A DNA stretch of 64,000 nucleotides from Nitrospirillum amazonense (GCF_007828035.1 NZ_VITV01000012.1:89431-153430); one strand, 5' to 3'. Numbered from the stretch's first letter, positions 25,111 through 33,852 are shown. Made by a program: numbers and translations. The notes: a model not told the origin generated them from the sequence alone.

Positions 25111-26580
25111 ATGAAGAAACTGCTGACCTCCGTGGCCGTCGTGGCCCTGGTCTATCTGGCAAGCCCCCTGTCCCGGCCGCTGGACGCCAAGCCGCCGATC
25201 AAGGCGGAAACCTATAAGCAGCTGGAACTGTTCACCGAAGCGTTCGAGCGGGTGAAGTCCGACTATGTCGAGGAGGTGCCGGACGACCAGCTGGTCGAGG
25301 CCGCCATCAACGGCATGCTGGCCTCTCTCGACCCGCACTCGAACTTCATGAACAAGAAGAATTGGGAGGACATGCAGGTCCAGACCAAGGGCGAGTTCGG
25401 CGGCTTGGGCCTGGAGGTCACGGAAGAAAACGGCGTGGTCAAGGTGATCTCGCCCATCGACGACACCCCCGCCTCCCGCGCCGGCGTGCAGCCTGGCGAC
25501 TACATCACCCACCTGAACGACGAAGCCATCGTGGGCCTGGGCCTGAACGAGGCGGTGGAGAAGATGCGCGGCGCCCCGGGCACCGACATCAAGGTGACCA
25601 TCCACCGCAACAATGTGCCCCAGCCGCTGAACTTCACCCTGACCCGCGCGGTCATCAAGGTGCAGTCGGTGCGGTGGCGGGTGGAAGGCAATGTCGGCTA
25701 CATCCGCCTGTCCGGCTTCACCGAGCAGACCCAGGTGGGCCTGGACAAGGCCCTGGCCGGCATCCAGAAGGAGCTGGGCGACAAGGTCGTGGGCTATGTG
25801 CTGGATCTGCGCAACAACCCCGGCGGCCTGCTGGACCAGGCCATCTCGGTCAGCGACACCTTCCTGGAGCGGGGCGAGATCGTCTCCACCCGCGGCCGCC
25901 GCCCGGACCAGGGCGAGCGCTACAACGCCAAGCCGGGCGACGCCATCCACGGCCTGCCCTTGGTGGTGCTGATCAACGGCGGCTCCGCCTCCGCCTCGGA
26001 AATCGTGGCCGGCGCGCTGCAGGACCACAAGCGCGCGATCCTCATGGGCACGCAGAGCTTCGGCAAGGGCTCGGTCCAGACCCTCATGCCCATGCCGGGC
26101 GGCAACGCCATGAAGCTGACCACGGCGCGCTACTACACGCCCTCCGGCCGGTCCATCCAGCAGCTGGGCATCACCCCGGACATCGAGGTCCAGCAGGCCA
26201 AGGTGGAAGAGGTGGGCGCGCCCGCCGGTGTCATCCGCCGGCGCGAGGCCGACCTACCGCACGCCCTGCGCAACACCGATCCGGGTGCCAAGCAGCCGGC
26301 CAAGCCGGACGACGCCAAGGACAAGACTTCGGAAAAGGCCCCGGACGCGAAGGCGCCCGACGGCAAGACCCCCGACAACAAGGGGGTTGGCGCCGACAAG
26401 GCCAAGGTCGATTCCAAGACCCAGGATCCGAAGGCGGGCACCAAGGGCCAGGACGCGCCTGGCACGCCGGTGCCGCCGGCCGCCACCGGCGACGCCACAC
26501 CCCAGGATTACCAGCTGACCCGCGCCCTGGACCTGCTGCGTGGCCTGTCGCTGTTGCAGCAGTCCAAGGCCACGAACTGA
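25111..26580 (+). CDS. ctpA: Carboxyl-terminal processing protease, S41 family
   Basis: 489 residues: N-terminal signal/anchor (MKKLLTSVAVVALVYLA), PDZ domain (GLGLEVTEENG...AGVQPGDYI, about 85-165), and an S41 catalytic domain with the Ser in GGSASASEIVAGALQD and the Lys/Gln in GTQSFGKGSVQTLMP. Works in the periplasm, trimming C-termini of envelope proteins and regulating peptidoglycan hydrolases. The C-terminal 90 residues include a low-complexity stretch rich in Asp, Lys, Ala and Pro. Starts 1 base after envC. Confidence 0.95.
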   Translation: MKKLLTSVAVVALVYLASPLSRPLDAKPPIKAETYKQLELFTEAFERVKSDYVEEVPDDQLVEAAINGMLASLDPHSNFMNKKNWEDMQVQTKGEFGGLGLEVTEENGVVKVISPIDDTPASRAGVQPGDYITHLNDEAIVGLGLNEAVEKMRGAPGTDIKVTIHRNNVPQPLNFTLTRAVIKVQSVRWRVEGNVGYIRLSGFTEQTQVGLDKALAGIQKELGDKVVGYVLDLRNNPGGLLDQAISVSDTFLERGEIVSTRGRRPDQGERYNAKPGDAIHGLPLVVLINGGSASASEIVAGALQDHKRAILMGTQSFGKGSVQTLMPMPGGNAMKLTTARYYTPSGRSIQQLGITPDIEVQQAKVEEVGAPAGVIRRREADLPHALRNTDPGAKQPAKPDDAKDKTSEKAPDAKAPDGKTPDNKGVGADKAKVDSKTQDPKAGTKGQDAPGTPVPPAATGDATPQDYQLTRALDLLRGLSLLQQSKATN

Positions 26581-26590
26581 CGACGCCCTC

Positions 26591-26637
26591 GAGCGGATCG
26601 CGGAAAAGCGGAAGCGCTTTGCGGCGTGAATCCGCTC
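26591..26637. repeat. Nested palindrome after ctpA
   Basis: Outer arms GAGCGGAT (26591-26598) and ATCCGCTC (26630-26637) enclose inner arms AAAGCG (26605-26610) and CGCTTT (26615-26620) around GAAG. It lies 10 bases after the ctpA stop. It looks like a mobile palindromic unit or 3' end structure; no second copy was seen in the window. Confidence 0.6.
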
Positions 26638-26710
26638 CTTGAACAAGCATTTAGGGCCGAGTGTGTTTCTGATTGAACGCACCCGGCACTAGCCAACCGA
26701 CGGGGACCCC

Positions 26711-28027
26711 TTGGCCGCCCTACCCACCCGCCTGAAGGCCTTGGTCTCGCGCCCGAGCACGCCGCGCAAGACCAAGCCCGCCAAGGCGGCAAAGACAACA
26801 AAACGCAAGAAGGGCGGCGATGACGACGCCTTCGAGGCGCTGCTGGCTGGCGCGGACGAGGACGCGTCCGCCGATGTGCTGGCGGCGCGCCTGGGCGTGC
26901 CCAAGCGCGCCGGTCGTGTCGGGGCGGCCGCCACTGGACCAGCCGGGGACGACCCTGAAAAGCCCCGCCGCCGGCTGAACCTGTTCGCCGTGGCCGTGGC
27001 CCTGACGGTATTGGCCGTGGCGGGCACGGTCGCCTGGCTGGCCGCCACGGCGGAGGAGACGGCCGCCGCGCGGCGCAAAGCCACCATGCTGGCCGACATC
27101 CCCGTCACCCTGCCCCAGGGCGGCGCGCGGCCGGTGGAGGCCCCGCACCCGGCCGCCCCGGCGGAGGGCACCGCCAAGCCCGCGGCCCCGCACGACCCCG
27201 ACCCCATGGACGTGGCCGTCAAGCTGGCGCCCAGCCGCAACGACGACCTGTTGGAAAAGACCCGCGCCGGCTATCTGCCGCGTATGCCTGCCAAGGGCCC
27301 CGCCCCCTGGCAGGCCTACAGCCGCCCCTTCCCCCAGGATGACAAGCGCCCGCGCATCGCCCTGGTGATGGCCGACCTGGGCTGGTCGCCCAGCGCCCTG
27401 GAGAAGGTGCTGGCCCGCATGCCGGCCGCCGTCACCCTGGCCTTCGCCGCCGGCGCCCCCAACCTGCAGAAGGCGGTGGACCAGGCGCGCGGCGACGGGC
27501 ACGAGGTGCTGTTGCAGGTGCCGATGGAGCCGCAGGGCTTCCCTCAGAACGATCCCGGCCCCGGCACCTTGCTGACCAGCCTGCCGGACGAGAAGAACGT
27601 GGACCGGCTGGAAACGGCCATGGCCAGCGCCACCGGCTATGTCGGCCTGACCAATCTGACCGGCACCAAGTTCCTGGCCAGCCACGACAGCCTGCAGACC
27701 GTGCTGCGCCAGGTGCAGCGGCGCGGCCTGATCTATGTCGACAGCTGGCCCACCACCGCCAGCCAGGCCACCCGCATCGCCACCCAGCTGGGCCTGCCCC
27801 GGGCCGTGTCGGACGTGCAGGTGGACCGTGCGCCGTCCGACGCCGGCGTCGCCGCCCAATTGGCGGAACTGGAACGGCTGGCCAAGCTTAACGGCGTCGC
27901 CGTGGGTTATGCCCAGCCCTATCCCGTGACGCTCGAAGGCATCGCCCGCTGGGCCGTGGGCCTGCGCGATCGGGGCATCGTGCTGGCACCGGTCACGGCG
28001 GTGGTGAACCGCCAGGCGGATCGGTAA
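26711..28027 (+). CDS. Divergent polysaccharide deacetylase family protein (DUF610/PF04748)
   Basis: 438 residues from a TTG at 26711, with GGGGAC just upstream. A basic, disordered N-terminus (Lys/Arg/Ala-rich, about 80 residues) precedes one membrane helix (about 95-115, LFAVAVALTVLAVAG) and a periplasmic domain of the divergent polysaccharide deacetylase family: RIALVMADLGWS, LAFAAGAPNLQKAVDQARGDGHEVLLQVPMEPQGFPQNDPGPGTLL and a late IYVDSW. It follows ctpA as in many relatives, where it is thought to act on peptidoglycan or exopolysaccharide; the active-site metal ligands of true deacetylases are not conserved. Its last 35 bases overlap the convergent toxin gene. Confidence 0.9.
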   Translation: MAALPTRLKALVSRPSTPRKTKPAKAAKTTKRKKGGDDDAFEALLAGADEDASADVLAARLGVPKRAGRVGAAATGPAGDDPEKPRRRLNLFAVAVALTVLAVAGTVAWLAATAEETAAARRKATMLADIPVTLPQGGARPVEAPHPAAPAEGTAKPAAPHDPDPMDVAVKLAPSRNDDLLEKTRAGYLPRMPAKGPAPWQAYSRPFPQDDKRPRIALVMADLGWSPSALEKVLARMPAAVTLAFAAGAPNLQKAVDQARGDGHEVLLQVPMEPQGFPQNDPGPGTLLTSLPDEKNVDRLETAMASATGYVGLTNLTGTKFLASHDSLQTVLRQVQRRGLIYVDSWPTTASQATRIATQLGLPRAVSDVQVDRAPSDAGVAAQLAELERLAKLNGVAVGYAQPYPVTLEGIARWAVGLRDRGIVLAPVTAVVNRQADR

Positions 28028-28331
28028 GCAGGGCGGGCAAATCCCGGCGGCCATCAATGACACGGACGATATCCACACGTTCGACAGGCCCGTCGTTCGT
28101 GTCGGGATAAGTCTCGAAAAGAATCAGATAAGCCCCTTCAACAAGCACGCGCGCGCTCGGGCGGATATCAGGGCGGCGCACCCCCATGCGAGGAAATGTC
28201 GCCAGCCGGCCGATGCGGACGCCAATGGCACGGAGAACCCGGGTTGCCGCCGCAGTATTATCGATCGCGATCGATAACCAAATCTCTTCCAGGTCGCGTG
28301 CAACGGCAGGCGATTGGTAGATAGGAATCAT
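27993..28331 (-). CDS. ParE/RelE-family toxin (second module)
   Basis: 112 residues. [22 protein letters not shown] at the start and [21 protein letters not shown] in the middle mark a ParE-like toxin; [20 protein letters not shown] is the final strand-helix. Its 5' end overlaps the antitoxin by 4 bases and its 3' end runs 35 bases into the end of the polysaccharide deacetylase gene on the other strand, which is unusual crowding and suggests insertion exactly at the end of the envelope operon. Confidence 0.9.
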   Translation of the reverse strand: MIPIYQSPAVARDLEEIWLSIAIDNTAAATRVLRAIGVRIGRLATFPRMGVRRPDIRPSARVLVEGAYLILFETYPDTNDGPVERVDIVRVIDGRRDLPALLTDPPGGSPPP

Positions 28332-28603
28332 TCGGCGTGGGTCTTGCCCAAGCGTGCCTGAGCGGCGGCAATCGATCGCTCAATATCAAAGGGTTCCGCA
28401 GCGCCGCTGGCCTTGCCTTCATCCCAAAGCTGACGCAAACGTCGAACGTCCTGCTGCCGAAGTTCACGTTTGAATTGCCAATCGCGAACCGCTTCCCGGA
28501 TGATTTCGCTGGTTGTCGCGTATTCGCCAGCTTCGACGGCCATCCGCAGGGCGGCGACTTGTTCCACCGTGAGGGCGACGCTGACTTTCTGGACCTCGGC
28601 CAT
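28328..28603 (-). CDS. ParD-type antitoxin (second module)
   Basis: 91 residues from the ATG at 28603, which has an ideal ribosome binding site (GGAAGGAGATATACG before it); a GTG at 28621 is the alternative start but would contain that site. The N-terminus is a ribbon-helix-helix domain ([37 protein letters not shown]), the CC2985/ParD pattern, followed by a helical toxin-binding tail ending [11 protein letters not shown]. Probably autoregulated. Confidence 0.92.
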   Translation of the reverse strand: MAEVQKVSVALTVEQVAALRMAVEAGEYATTSEIIREAVRDWQFKRELRQQDVRRLRQLWDEGKASGAAEPFDIERSIAAAQARLGKTHAE

Positions 28604-28819
28604 CGTATATCTCCTTCCCACAGGCGCAGATTATCGTACTTGGTAGCAAGACTGTCTACCAAGGCTAAAGGATTCGCCGCCATTCTCAGGGCACCTTCTA
28701 AGCGCCTTGACCTTCCGGCTAAAGATCATCCCACGCCTACCCCCTTATGGCCCATAGGCCTGCGAGACCGTGCACGGCATCCTGGGGAGACATCCCCCCG
28801 CCCACCAGGAGGAACCCGC

Positions 28820-29401
28820 ATGCCCCCCAAACGCATCCTGATGATCGTCGGCGATTTCGCCGAGGACTATGAGACCATGGTGCCCTTCCAGGCCCTGTCC
28901 ATGGTGGGCTACCAGGTGGACGCGGTGGCGCCGGGCAAGCGGCCGGGCGACAAGATCGCCACCGCCATCCATGATTTCGAGGGCCACCAGACTTATACCG
29001 AGAAGCGCGGCCACGACTTCACGCTGAACGCCGATTTCGAGAGCGTGAAGGCCGACGATTACGTGGCCTTGGTTATCCCCGGTGGCCGCGCGCCGGAGTT
29101 CCTGCGCCTGGACAGCCGCGTGCTGGCTCTGGTGAAGGCCTTCGCCGCCCAGGACAAGGCCATCGCCGCCGTCTGCCACGGCCCCCAGATCCTGGCCGCT
29201 GCCGGCGTGCTGTCCGGCCGCAAGGTCTCCGCCTACCCTGCCTGCCGGCCGGAGGTGACCCTGGCCGGCGGCGAGTACGCCGACATCCCGGTGGATGGCG
29301 CCGTCACCGACGGCAAGCTGGTGACCGCCCCCGCCTGGCCCGCCCACGCCGCCTGGCTGGCCCAATTGCTGAAGGTGCTGGGCGCCGAAATCAGGGTGTA
29401 A
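28820..29401 (+). CDS. DJ-1/PfpI family protein (glutamine amidotransferase-like)
   Basis: 193 residues; the ATG follows AGGAGGA at 28806-28812. DJ-1/PfpI fold with [23 protein letters not shown], the nucleophile-elbow Cys in [13 protein letters not shown], the acidic residue in VPGGRAPE-like [12 protein letters not shown], and AYPACRPEV. Family members act as glyoxalases, protein deglycases or proteases; the precise reaction cannot be told. Its 3' end faces the MDR reductase across a strong bidirectional terminator. Confidence 0.92.
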   Translation: MPPKRILMIVGDFAEDYETMVPFQALSMVGYQVDAVAPGKRPGDKIATAIHDFEGHQTYTEKRGHDFTLNADFESVKADDYVALVIPGGRAPEFLRLDSRVLALVKAFAAQDKAIAAVCHGPQILAAAGVLSGRKVSAYPACRPEVTLAGGEYADIPVDGAVTDGKLVTAPAWPAHAAWLAQLLKVLGAEIRV

Positions 29402-29409
29402 GAAAAACG

Positions 29410-29444
29410 AAGCCCCCGCGCCGGGGTCACCGAGGCGGGGGCTT
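29410..29444. terminator. Bidirectional terminator
   Basis: AAGCCCCCGC (29410-29419) pairs perfectly with GCGGGGGCTT (29435-29444), loop 15 bases; AAAAA precedes the stem, giving a T-run on the minus strand. It lies between the stops of two convergent genes (29401 and 29472). Confidence 0.8.
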
Positions 29445-29471
29445 GACCTTCAGGAGTGTGCTGGAACCGGC

Positions 29472-30482
29472 TTACAGCTTGACCAGCGCCTTGCCCAGGT
29501 TCTTGCCCTGCAGCAGGCCCAGGAAGGCCGGCACGGCGTTTTCCAGGCCCTCGGTCACATCCTCGCGATAGCGCAGCTGGCCACTCTTCACCAGGGCGCC
29601 GACCTCTTCCAGGAAGGCGTCGTTGCGGTGCCAGTGGTCGGAAACGATGAAGCCCTGCACATGCAGCCGGCGGGTCAGGATGGCCGACAGCAGGGCCGGC
29701 GTCCGGTCCGGGCCGGCCGGCAGGGCGGTGTCGTTCAGGTTGCCGATACGGCCGCACAGCGGCACGCGGGCGAAGGTGTTCAGCAGATCGAACACCGCGT
29801 CCGTCACCCGGCCGCCGACATTGTCGAAATAGACGTCGACGCCGTTGGGGCAGGCGGCGGCCAGCGCTTCCTTGAAATTCTCCGCCTTGTAGTCGACGCA
29901 GGCGTCGAAGCCCAGCTCCTCCACCACGAAGGCGCACTTCTCCGGCCCGCCGGCGATGCCGACGACGCGGGCCCCCTTCAGCTTGGCCAGCTGGCCGACA
30001 ACGGAGCCGACGGCACCGGCGGCGGCGGACACCACCACCGTCTCGCCCGCCTTGGGCTGGCCGATGTCGTAGAGGCCGACATAGGCGGTCAGGCCCGGCA
30101 TGCCCAGCACGCCCAGGGCCGTCGTCACCGGCAGGCCATCGGTGTCCAGCTTATGCACCGACTTCGGTCCTGCGACGGCGTACTCTTGCCAGCCGGAATT
30201 GGACAGCACCAGATCACCCGCCTGGAAGCCAGGGACGTTGCTTTCCACCACCTCGCCGATGGTGCCGCCCACCATCAGGCCACCCACCTCGATGGGCGGG
30301 GTGTAGGACTTGGCGGCGCTCATGCGGGCGCGCATGTAGGGGTCGAGGGAGAGCCACCGCGTCTTCAGCAGCATCTGGCCGGGGCCCGCCACGGGGATGG
30401 ACGCTTGCTCCATCCCGAAGTTCTGTTCCGTCGGGAGCCCTTCGGGGCGCGAGGCCAGAACAATCCTGCGGTTCAGCGGCAT
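29472..30482 (-). CDS. NADP-dependent oxidoreductase, MDR superfamily (CurA/leukotriene B4 dehydrogenase-like)
   Basis: 336 residues of the zinc-independent medium-chain reductases that reduce alpha,beta-unsaturated carbonyls (NADPH:2-alkenal or curcumin reductase type). N-terminal catalytic domain has LKTRWLSLDPYMRARM; the Rossmann domain has VVSAAAGAVGSVVGQLAKLKGARVVGIAG, with GAVG for NADP binding, then YFDNVGGRVTDAVF. No zinc ligands are visible. Monocistronic on the minus strand, with the intergenic region 30483-30794 upstream. Confidence 0.93.
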   Translation of the reverse strand: MPLNRRIVLASRPEGLPTEQNFGMEQASIPVAGPGQMLLKTRWLSLDPYMRARMSAAKSYTPPIEVGGLMVGGTIGEVVESNVPGFQAGDLVLSNSGWQEYAVAGPKSVHKLDTDGLPVTTALGVLGMPGLTAYVGLYDIGQPKAGETVVVSAAAGAVGSVVGQLAKLKGARVVGIAGGPEKCAFVVEELGFDACVDYKAENFKEALAAACPNGVDVYFDNVGGRVTDAVFDLLNTFARVPLCGRIGNLNDTALPAGPDRTPALLSAILTRRLHVQGFIVSDHWHRNDAFLEEVGALVKSGQLRYREDVTEGLENAVPAFLGLLQGKNLGKALVKL

Positions 30483-30794
30483 GTCTTTCCTCTTTTTCCT
30501 TCAGAAGGGGCGTCACCCTCTGCCGGGTGGTCCCCGTTTATTCGCTTGGAACCGGGCCTGTCGTCCGGGGCGCAAACCTTAGCCCAGGGTCCGGCACCCC
30601 GTGAAATGCCGTTGGCGCAACCCCCAGCCCCACCACCGGGGCCGGGCGGCGCACCACCTGTGGCTGTCTTTCCTCGGGCGAATGCTGAAGCCGGCTTTAT
30701 CGCAGGCGCACAAAAAATCCCGGCCGCGACGGGGCGGACCGGGACTTCCTTTGGCAAGCGCCTGGGCTTTGAGTCGCCGCAAGCCGGATCAGGA
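30483..30794. other. 312-base intergenic region downstream of phaR
   Basis: Contains the intrinsic terminator of phaR (30712-30743) and, nearer 30483-30600, the promoter region of the MDR reductase. A long hairpin CCGCAAGCCGGA/TCCGGCTTGCGG (30778-30789, 30800-30811) spans the phaR stop codon. No gene supported. Confidence 0.6.
30712..30743 (-). terminator. Intrinsic terminator of phaR
   Basis: On the minus strand, CCCGGTCCGC and GCGGCCGGG pair with one bulged T around a six-base loop and are followed by ATTTTTTG. The T6 run makes this a standard Rho-independent terminator, 52 bases past the phaR stop. Confidence 0.8.
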
Positions 30795-31409
30795 TCAGTC
30801 CGGCTTGCGGGTCAGGCTGGTGAGGGAAACCAGCTGCTGCTGCAACTCGTCCAGCCGCTTCTGCAGTTCATCGAACTGCCCGCCGCCGCTGGCAGACTTG
30901 GCCTTGGGCGCCTCGGCCGCTTCCGGCTTGCCGCCTTCAGCCCCGGCCAGGGGAGAGAACATGCGCATGGCCCGTTCGAACATGGCCATGTTCTGCTTGC
31001 CCACTTCCTCGAAAGAGCCGAAGGGGAACATGCCGCCCAGCGTGCCCTGGAAGTAATCCCGCATCTTTTCATGATTACGGGTGAAGGACTGCATGCTGTA
31101 TTCCAGGTACTTCGGCACCATCCACTGCATGTTGTCGCCATAGAGGCTGATCAACTGCCGCAGGAAGCCGATGGGCAGCAGGTTCTGCCCGCCCTTGGAT
31201 TCCTCTTCCACGATGATCTGGGTCAGCACCGAGCGCGTGATGTCGTCACCCGTCTTGGCGTCGTAGACGACGAAGTCGGTGCCGTCCTTCACCATCTGGC
31301 ACAGATGGTCCAGGGTCACGTAGGAGCTGGTGGCCGTATTGTAGAGGCGCCGGTTGGCGTACTTCTTGATGGTGATCGGCGCGGGCTTGGGATCTTCTTT
31401 GTCGACCAT
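30795..31409 (-). CDS. phaR: Polyhydroxyalkanoate synthesis repressor PhaR
   Basis: 204 residues. The N-terminal PHB accumulation regulatory domain (ITIKKYANRRLYNTATSSYVTLDHL, IITRSVLTQII-like DDITRSVLTQIIVEEE) binds DNA and PHB granules; a second block (MQWMVPKYLEYSMQSFTRNHEKMRDYF) and a C-terminal coiled coil (QFDELQKRLDELQQQLVSL) follow. PhaR represses phasin and its own gene and is released when polymer forms. It is divergent from the PhaE-like/PhaC-like genes, sharing a 163-base control region (31410-31572). A longer frame reaches into the next gene but the conserved start is MVDKEDPKP at 31409. Confidence 0.95.
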   Translation of the reverse strand: MVDKEDPKPAPITIKKYANRRLYNTATSSYVTLDHLCQMVKDGTDFVVYDAKTGDDITRSVLTQIIVEEESKGGQNLLPIGFLRQLISLYGDNMQWMVPKYLEYSMQSFTRNHEKMRDYFQGTLGGMFPFGSFEEVGKQNMAMFERAMRMFSPLAGAEGGKPEAAEAPKAKSASGGGQFDELQKRLDELQQQLVSLTSLTRKPD

Positions 31410-31572
31410 AGGCGGCGTTTCCCGGCGATGTTTATCACCCGCACAACGGGTGCACTGCACATAGCTAATCCATGCAGTGCGGAACGTGCAAGCATCCTGC
31501 CAAGAACCAATGCGCGTATGTCGTTCCGCCACCGCTTTGCCAGGCGGCGGCGGGGGGTGTAGATTGAAGCCC

Positions 31573-32154
31573 ATGCCCCGCGAAACCGACGCCCCACCAC
31601 CGCCGTCCGGCGCCCCGGAAGACGAGGCCGCCCCCACCCCCGGCGAGCCGCCGAGCGTGGAGTCGCTGGCCCGCCGCTACCTGGACTTGTGGCAGGACCA
31701 GTGGGCCGCCGTGGCCGCCGACCCCGACATGACCGGCGCCTTCGCCCGCCTGGTGCGCGCGTTGGGCCAAGCCACCGCCTGGCCGACGGGAGGGGGCCAA
31801 ACCGGCTGGCCGGGCGGCAATCCCTTCGCCGCCAGCGGCACGAATCCTGGGGCCGGCGCCTGGATGGGCGTGCCCTTCTTCACCCCCGCCGCCTTCCCCT
31901 GGGGGCCCCATGCCAGCACACCAAGCACCACCGACCGGACCGGCCACGACAGCCCCGCCGAAGCCCCGCCAGGGCCCTCGGCCGTTGGCGACGCATCTGA
32001 CGGCGGCGATGGCCGTCTTGCTGAACTCGCAGGCCGGATTGCCGCTCTTGAACGGCAGCTCGCCGATCTGGCGCAAGGAGCTGGAACCGAGGTGCCGCCA
32101 ACTGCGCGCCGATCTCGCCGGCGCCGACCCGGAAGCGGTGAAAGCGGCGGTTGA
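31573..32154 (+). CDS. PhaE-like PHA synthase subunit (putative)
   Basis: 193 residues from the ATG at 31573. A proline-rich N-terminus is followed by SVESLARRYLDLWQDQWAAVAADPDMTGAFARLV, a helical block as found in PhaE/PHA-synthase accessory proteins, a Gly/Pro-rich middle, and a C-terminal coiled coil (LAELAGRIAALERQLADLAQG) ending in an Arg-rich tail. No catalytic motif. It lies between phaR and the PhaC-like gene and overlaps the latter by up to 245 bases in another phase. The PhaE assignment is inferred from position, helix pattern and the class III character of the neighbour; it could also be a phasin-like activator. Confidence 0.6.
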   Translation: MPRETDAPPPPSGAPEDEAAPTPGEPPSVESLARRYLDLWQDQWAAVAADPDMTGAFARLVRALGQATAWPTGGGQTGWPGGNPFAASGTNPGAGAWMGVPFFTPAAFPWGPHASTPSTTDRTGHDSPAEAPPGPSAVGDASDGGDGRLAELAGRIAALERQLADLAQGAGTEVPPTARRSRRRRPGSGESGG

Positions 32155-33184
32155 GCGTGAGACCCGGCGCCGACTCGACACACTGCTGGCCGGGCTGGAA
32201 CGCTACCGCCGCAATCCCTACCAGCGCGACGTCACCGACCCGCCGCCGGTGTGGACGGAGGGCAACAGCCGCCTGCTGGATTACAGCCTGCCCGGTGCCA
32301 AGGGCCCCGTGCTGCTGTTCGTGCCTTCGCTGGTCAACCGCGGCTATGTGCTGGACCTGTCGGCGCGCAAGAGCCTGGTGCGCTGGCTGGCCGCCCAGAA
32401 CTTCCGCCCCCTGCTGCTGGACTGGGGCACGGTGGGGGCGGTGGAGCGGGGGTTCGATCTCACCGACTATGTCGCCGGCCGCCTGGCCCGCGCGGTGGAT
32501 GCCACGCGCGACCTGATGGGCCAGGCACCGGCCCTGGTGGGCTATTGCATGGGCGGCACGCTGGCCGCCGCCGCCGCCGTACTGCGGCCCGAAGCGATCT
32601 CATCCCTGGTGCTGCTGGCCGCCCCCTGGGACTTCCACGCCGACGACCCCGCCGCCGCCCTGCGCACGGCCGCCGTCCTGCCCCTGGTGGAGCCGGCGCT
32701 GACCTGGCTGGGCGAACTGCCGGTGGACATGATCCAGTTCCTGTTCGCCGGGCTGGATCCGCTGCTGGCCCTGCGCAAGTTCAGCCGCTACGCCACCCTG
32801 GACCCGGACAGCCAGGACGCTCAGGACTTCGTCGCGCTGGAGGATTGGCTGAACGATGGCGTGCCGCTGGCGGCGGCCGTGGCCCGGGAATGCCTGGGCG
32901 GCTGGTACGGCCGCAATGACCCGGCGGAGGGCACCTGGCGGGTGGGCGGCCAGGCCATCGACGCCCGCGCCATCCGCCTGCCCACCCTGGCCATCATCCC
33001 AGCCCGCGACCGCATCGTGCCACCGGGCGCCGCCCGCGCCCTGATCGACGCCATCCCCGGCGGCGACCGGCTGGAGCCCCACCTGGGCCATATCGGCATG
33101 GTGGTCAGCGCCGGCGCACCGGACCAAGTGTGGGCGCCCCTGGCCGATTGGCTAAGGGCGCGCCTCGATCACCCTCGGTCATAG
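31910..33184 (+). CDS. PhaC-like alpha/beta hydrolase (class III PHA synthase-like)
   Basis: 424 residues. An alpha/beta hydrolase with a Cys nucleophile box as in PHA synthases: Cys213 in GYCMGG, Asp367 in ARDRIVP and His394 in LGHIGMVV. VPSLVNRGYVLDLSARKSLVRWL and LLLDWGTVG closely parallel class III PhaC (VNRPYMLDL..., YLIDWG). The N-terminal 100 residues (RGPRPLATHL-like, ERYRRNPYQRDV) form a helical cap. ATG 31910 follows GGGGGCCCC; ATG 32009 is an alternative that shortens the overlap with the PhaE-like gene to 146 bases. The 3' end overlaps the GST gene on the other strand by 16 bases. Likely makes or remodels polyhydroxyalkanoate; substrate range unknown. Confidence 0.85.
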   Translation: MPAHQAPPTGPATTAPPKPRQGPRPLATHLTAAMAVLLNSQAGLPLLNGSSPIWRKELEPRCRQLRADLAGADPEAVKAAVERETRRRLDTLLAGLERYRRNPYQRDVTDPPPVWTEGNSRLLDYSLPGAKGPVLLFVPSLVNRGYVLDLSARKSLVRWLAAQNFRPLLLDWGTVGAVERGFDLTDYVAGRLARAVDATRDLMGQAPALVGYCMGGTLAAAAAVLRPEAISSLVLLAAPWDFHADDPAAALRTAAVLPLVEPALTWLGELPVDMIQFLFAGLDPLLALRKFSRYATLDPDSQDAQDFVALEDWLNDGVPLAAAVARECLGGWYGRNDPAEGTWRVGGQAIDARAIRLPTLAIIPARDRIVPPGAARALIDAIPGGDRLEPHLGHIGMVVSAGAPDQVWAPLADWLRARLDHPRS

Positions 33185-33804
33185 CGGTAGGGCCCGCCCT
33201 TCTTCACGGCCGCGCGATAGGCCGGGCGCGTCTGGATGCGGGTCACGAAGGCGGCCAGGTGGGCGAAGTGTTGGCCGGTGCCGGGCATCATCATGGCCGC
33301 CTCGATGGGGAAGCTCATCTGGATGTCGGCGGCGGTGAACTGGTCGCCCATGAACCAGGGCCCTTGGGCCAGTTCAGCGTTCATGTAGCCCAGGTGGTTG
33401 GCGGTTTCGCTGGCGATGCGGGGCTGCAGGGGCGCGGCCGCCTCGCCCAGGCGGCTGGTGTAGAGATGCAGCAGCAGGGGCAGCATGGCCGACCCCTCGG
33501 CGAAGTGCATCCAGTGCAGGTAGCGCGCCTGGGCGGCCCGGTCGCCCGGCGCCGGGGCCAGGCGGCCCTCGCCATAGGTGCGCACCAGGTACTCGATGAT
33601 GGCGCCCGATTCCGCCAGCACCAGGCCGTCATCCTCGATCACCGGCGACTTGCCCAGCGGATGGACGGCCTTAAGCGCCGGCGGCGCCAGCTGGGTGGCG
33701 GGATCGCGCTCATAGCGGACCACCTGGTAGGGCAGCTCCAGCTCCTCCAGCGCCCACAGCACACGCTGGGAGCGGGAGTTGTTCAGGTGATGGACGATGA
33801 TCAT
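33169..33804 (-). CDS. Glutathione S-transferase family protein
   Basis: 211 residues. Thioredoxin-like N-terminal domain (IIVHHLNNSRSQRVLWALEEL, with NSRSQR at the glutathione end and SPVIEDDGLVLAESGAIIEYL for the cis-Pro and the ES motif) and an all-helical C-terminal domain (GPWFMGDQFTAADIQMSFPI with the N-capping box). Substrate unknown. Its end overlaps the PhaC-like gene by 16 bases in the opposite direction. Confidence 0.92.
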   Translation of the reverse strand: MIIVHHLNNSRSQRVLWALEELELPYQVVRYERDPATQLAPPALKAVHPLGKSPVIEDDGLVLAESGAIIEYLVRTYGEGRLAPAPGDRAAQARYLHWMHFAEGSAMLPLLLHLYTSRLGEAAAPLQPRIASETANHLGYMNAELAQGPWFMGDQFTAADIQMSFPIEAAMMMPGTGQHFAHLAAFVTRIQTRPAYRAAVKKGGPYRYDRG

Positions 33805-33852
33805 GGAAGCGCCCTCCGGCTTTCTGGTTATGGAATACCCTTTACGGCCCGC

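Noticed and set aside
29628..31562. A 644-codon plus-strand open frame across the MDR reductase and phaR
   Set aside because: It covers two confident minus-strand genes and their terminator and has no ribosome binding site or domain.
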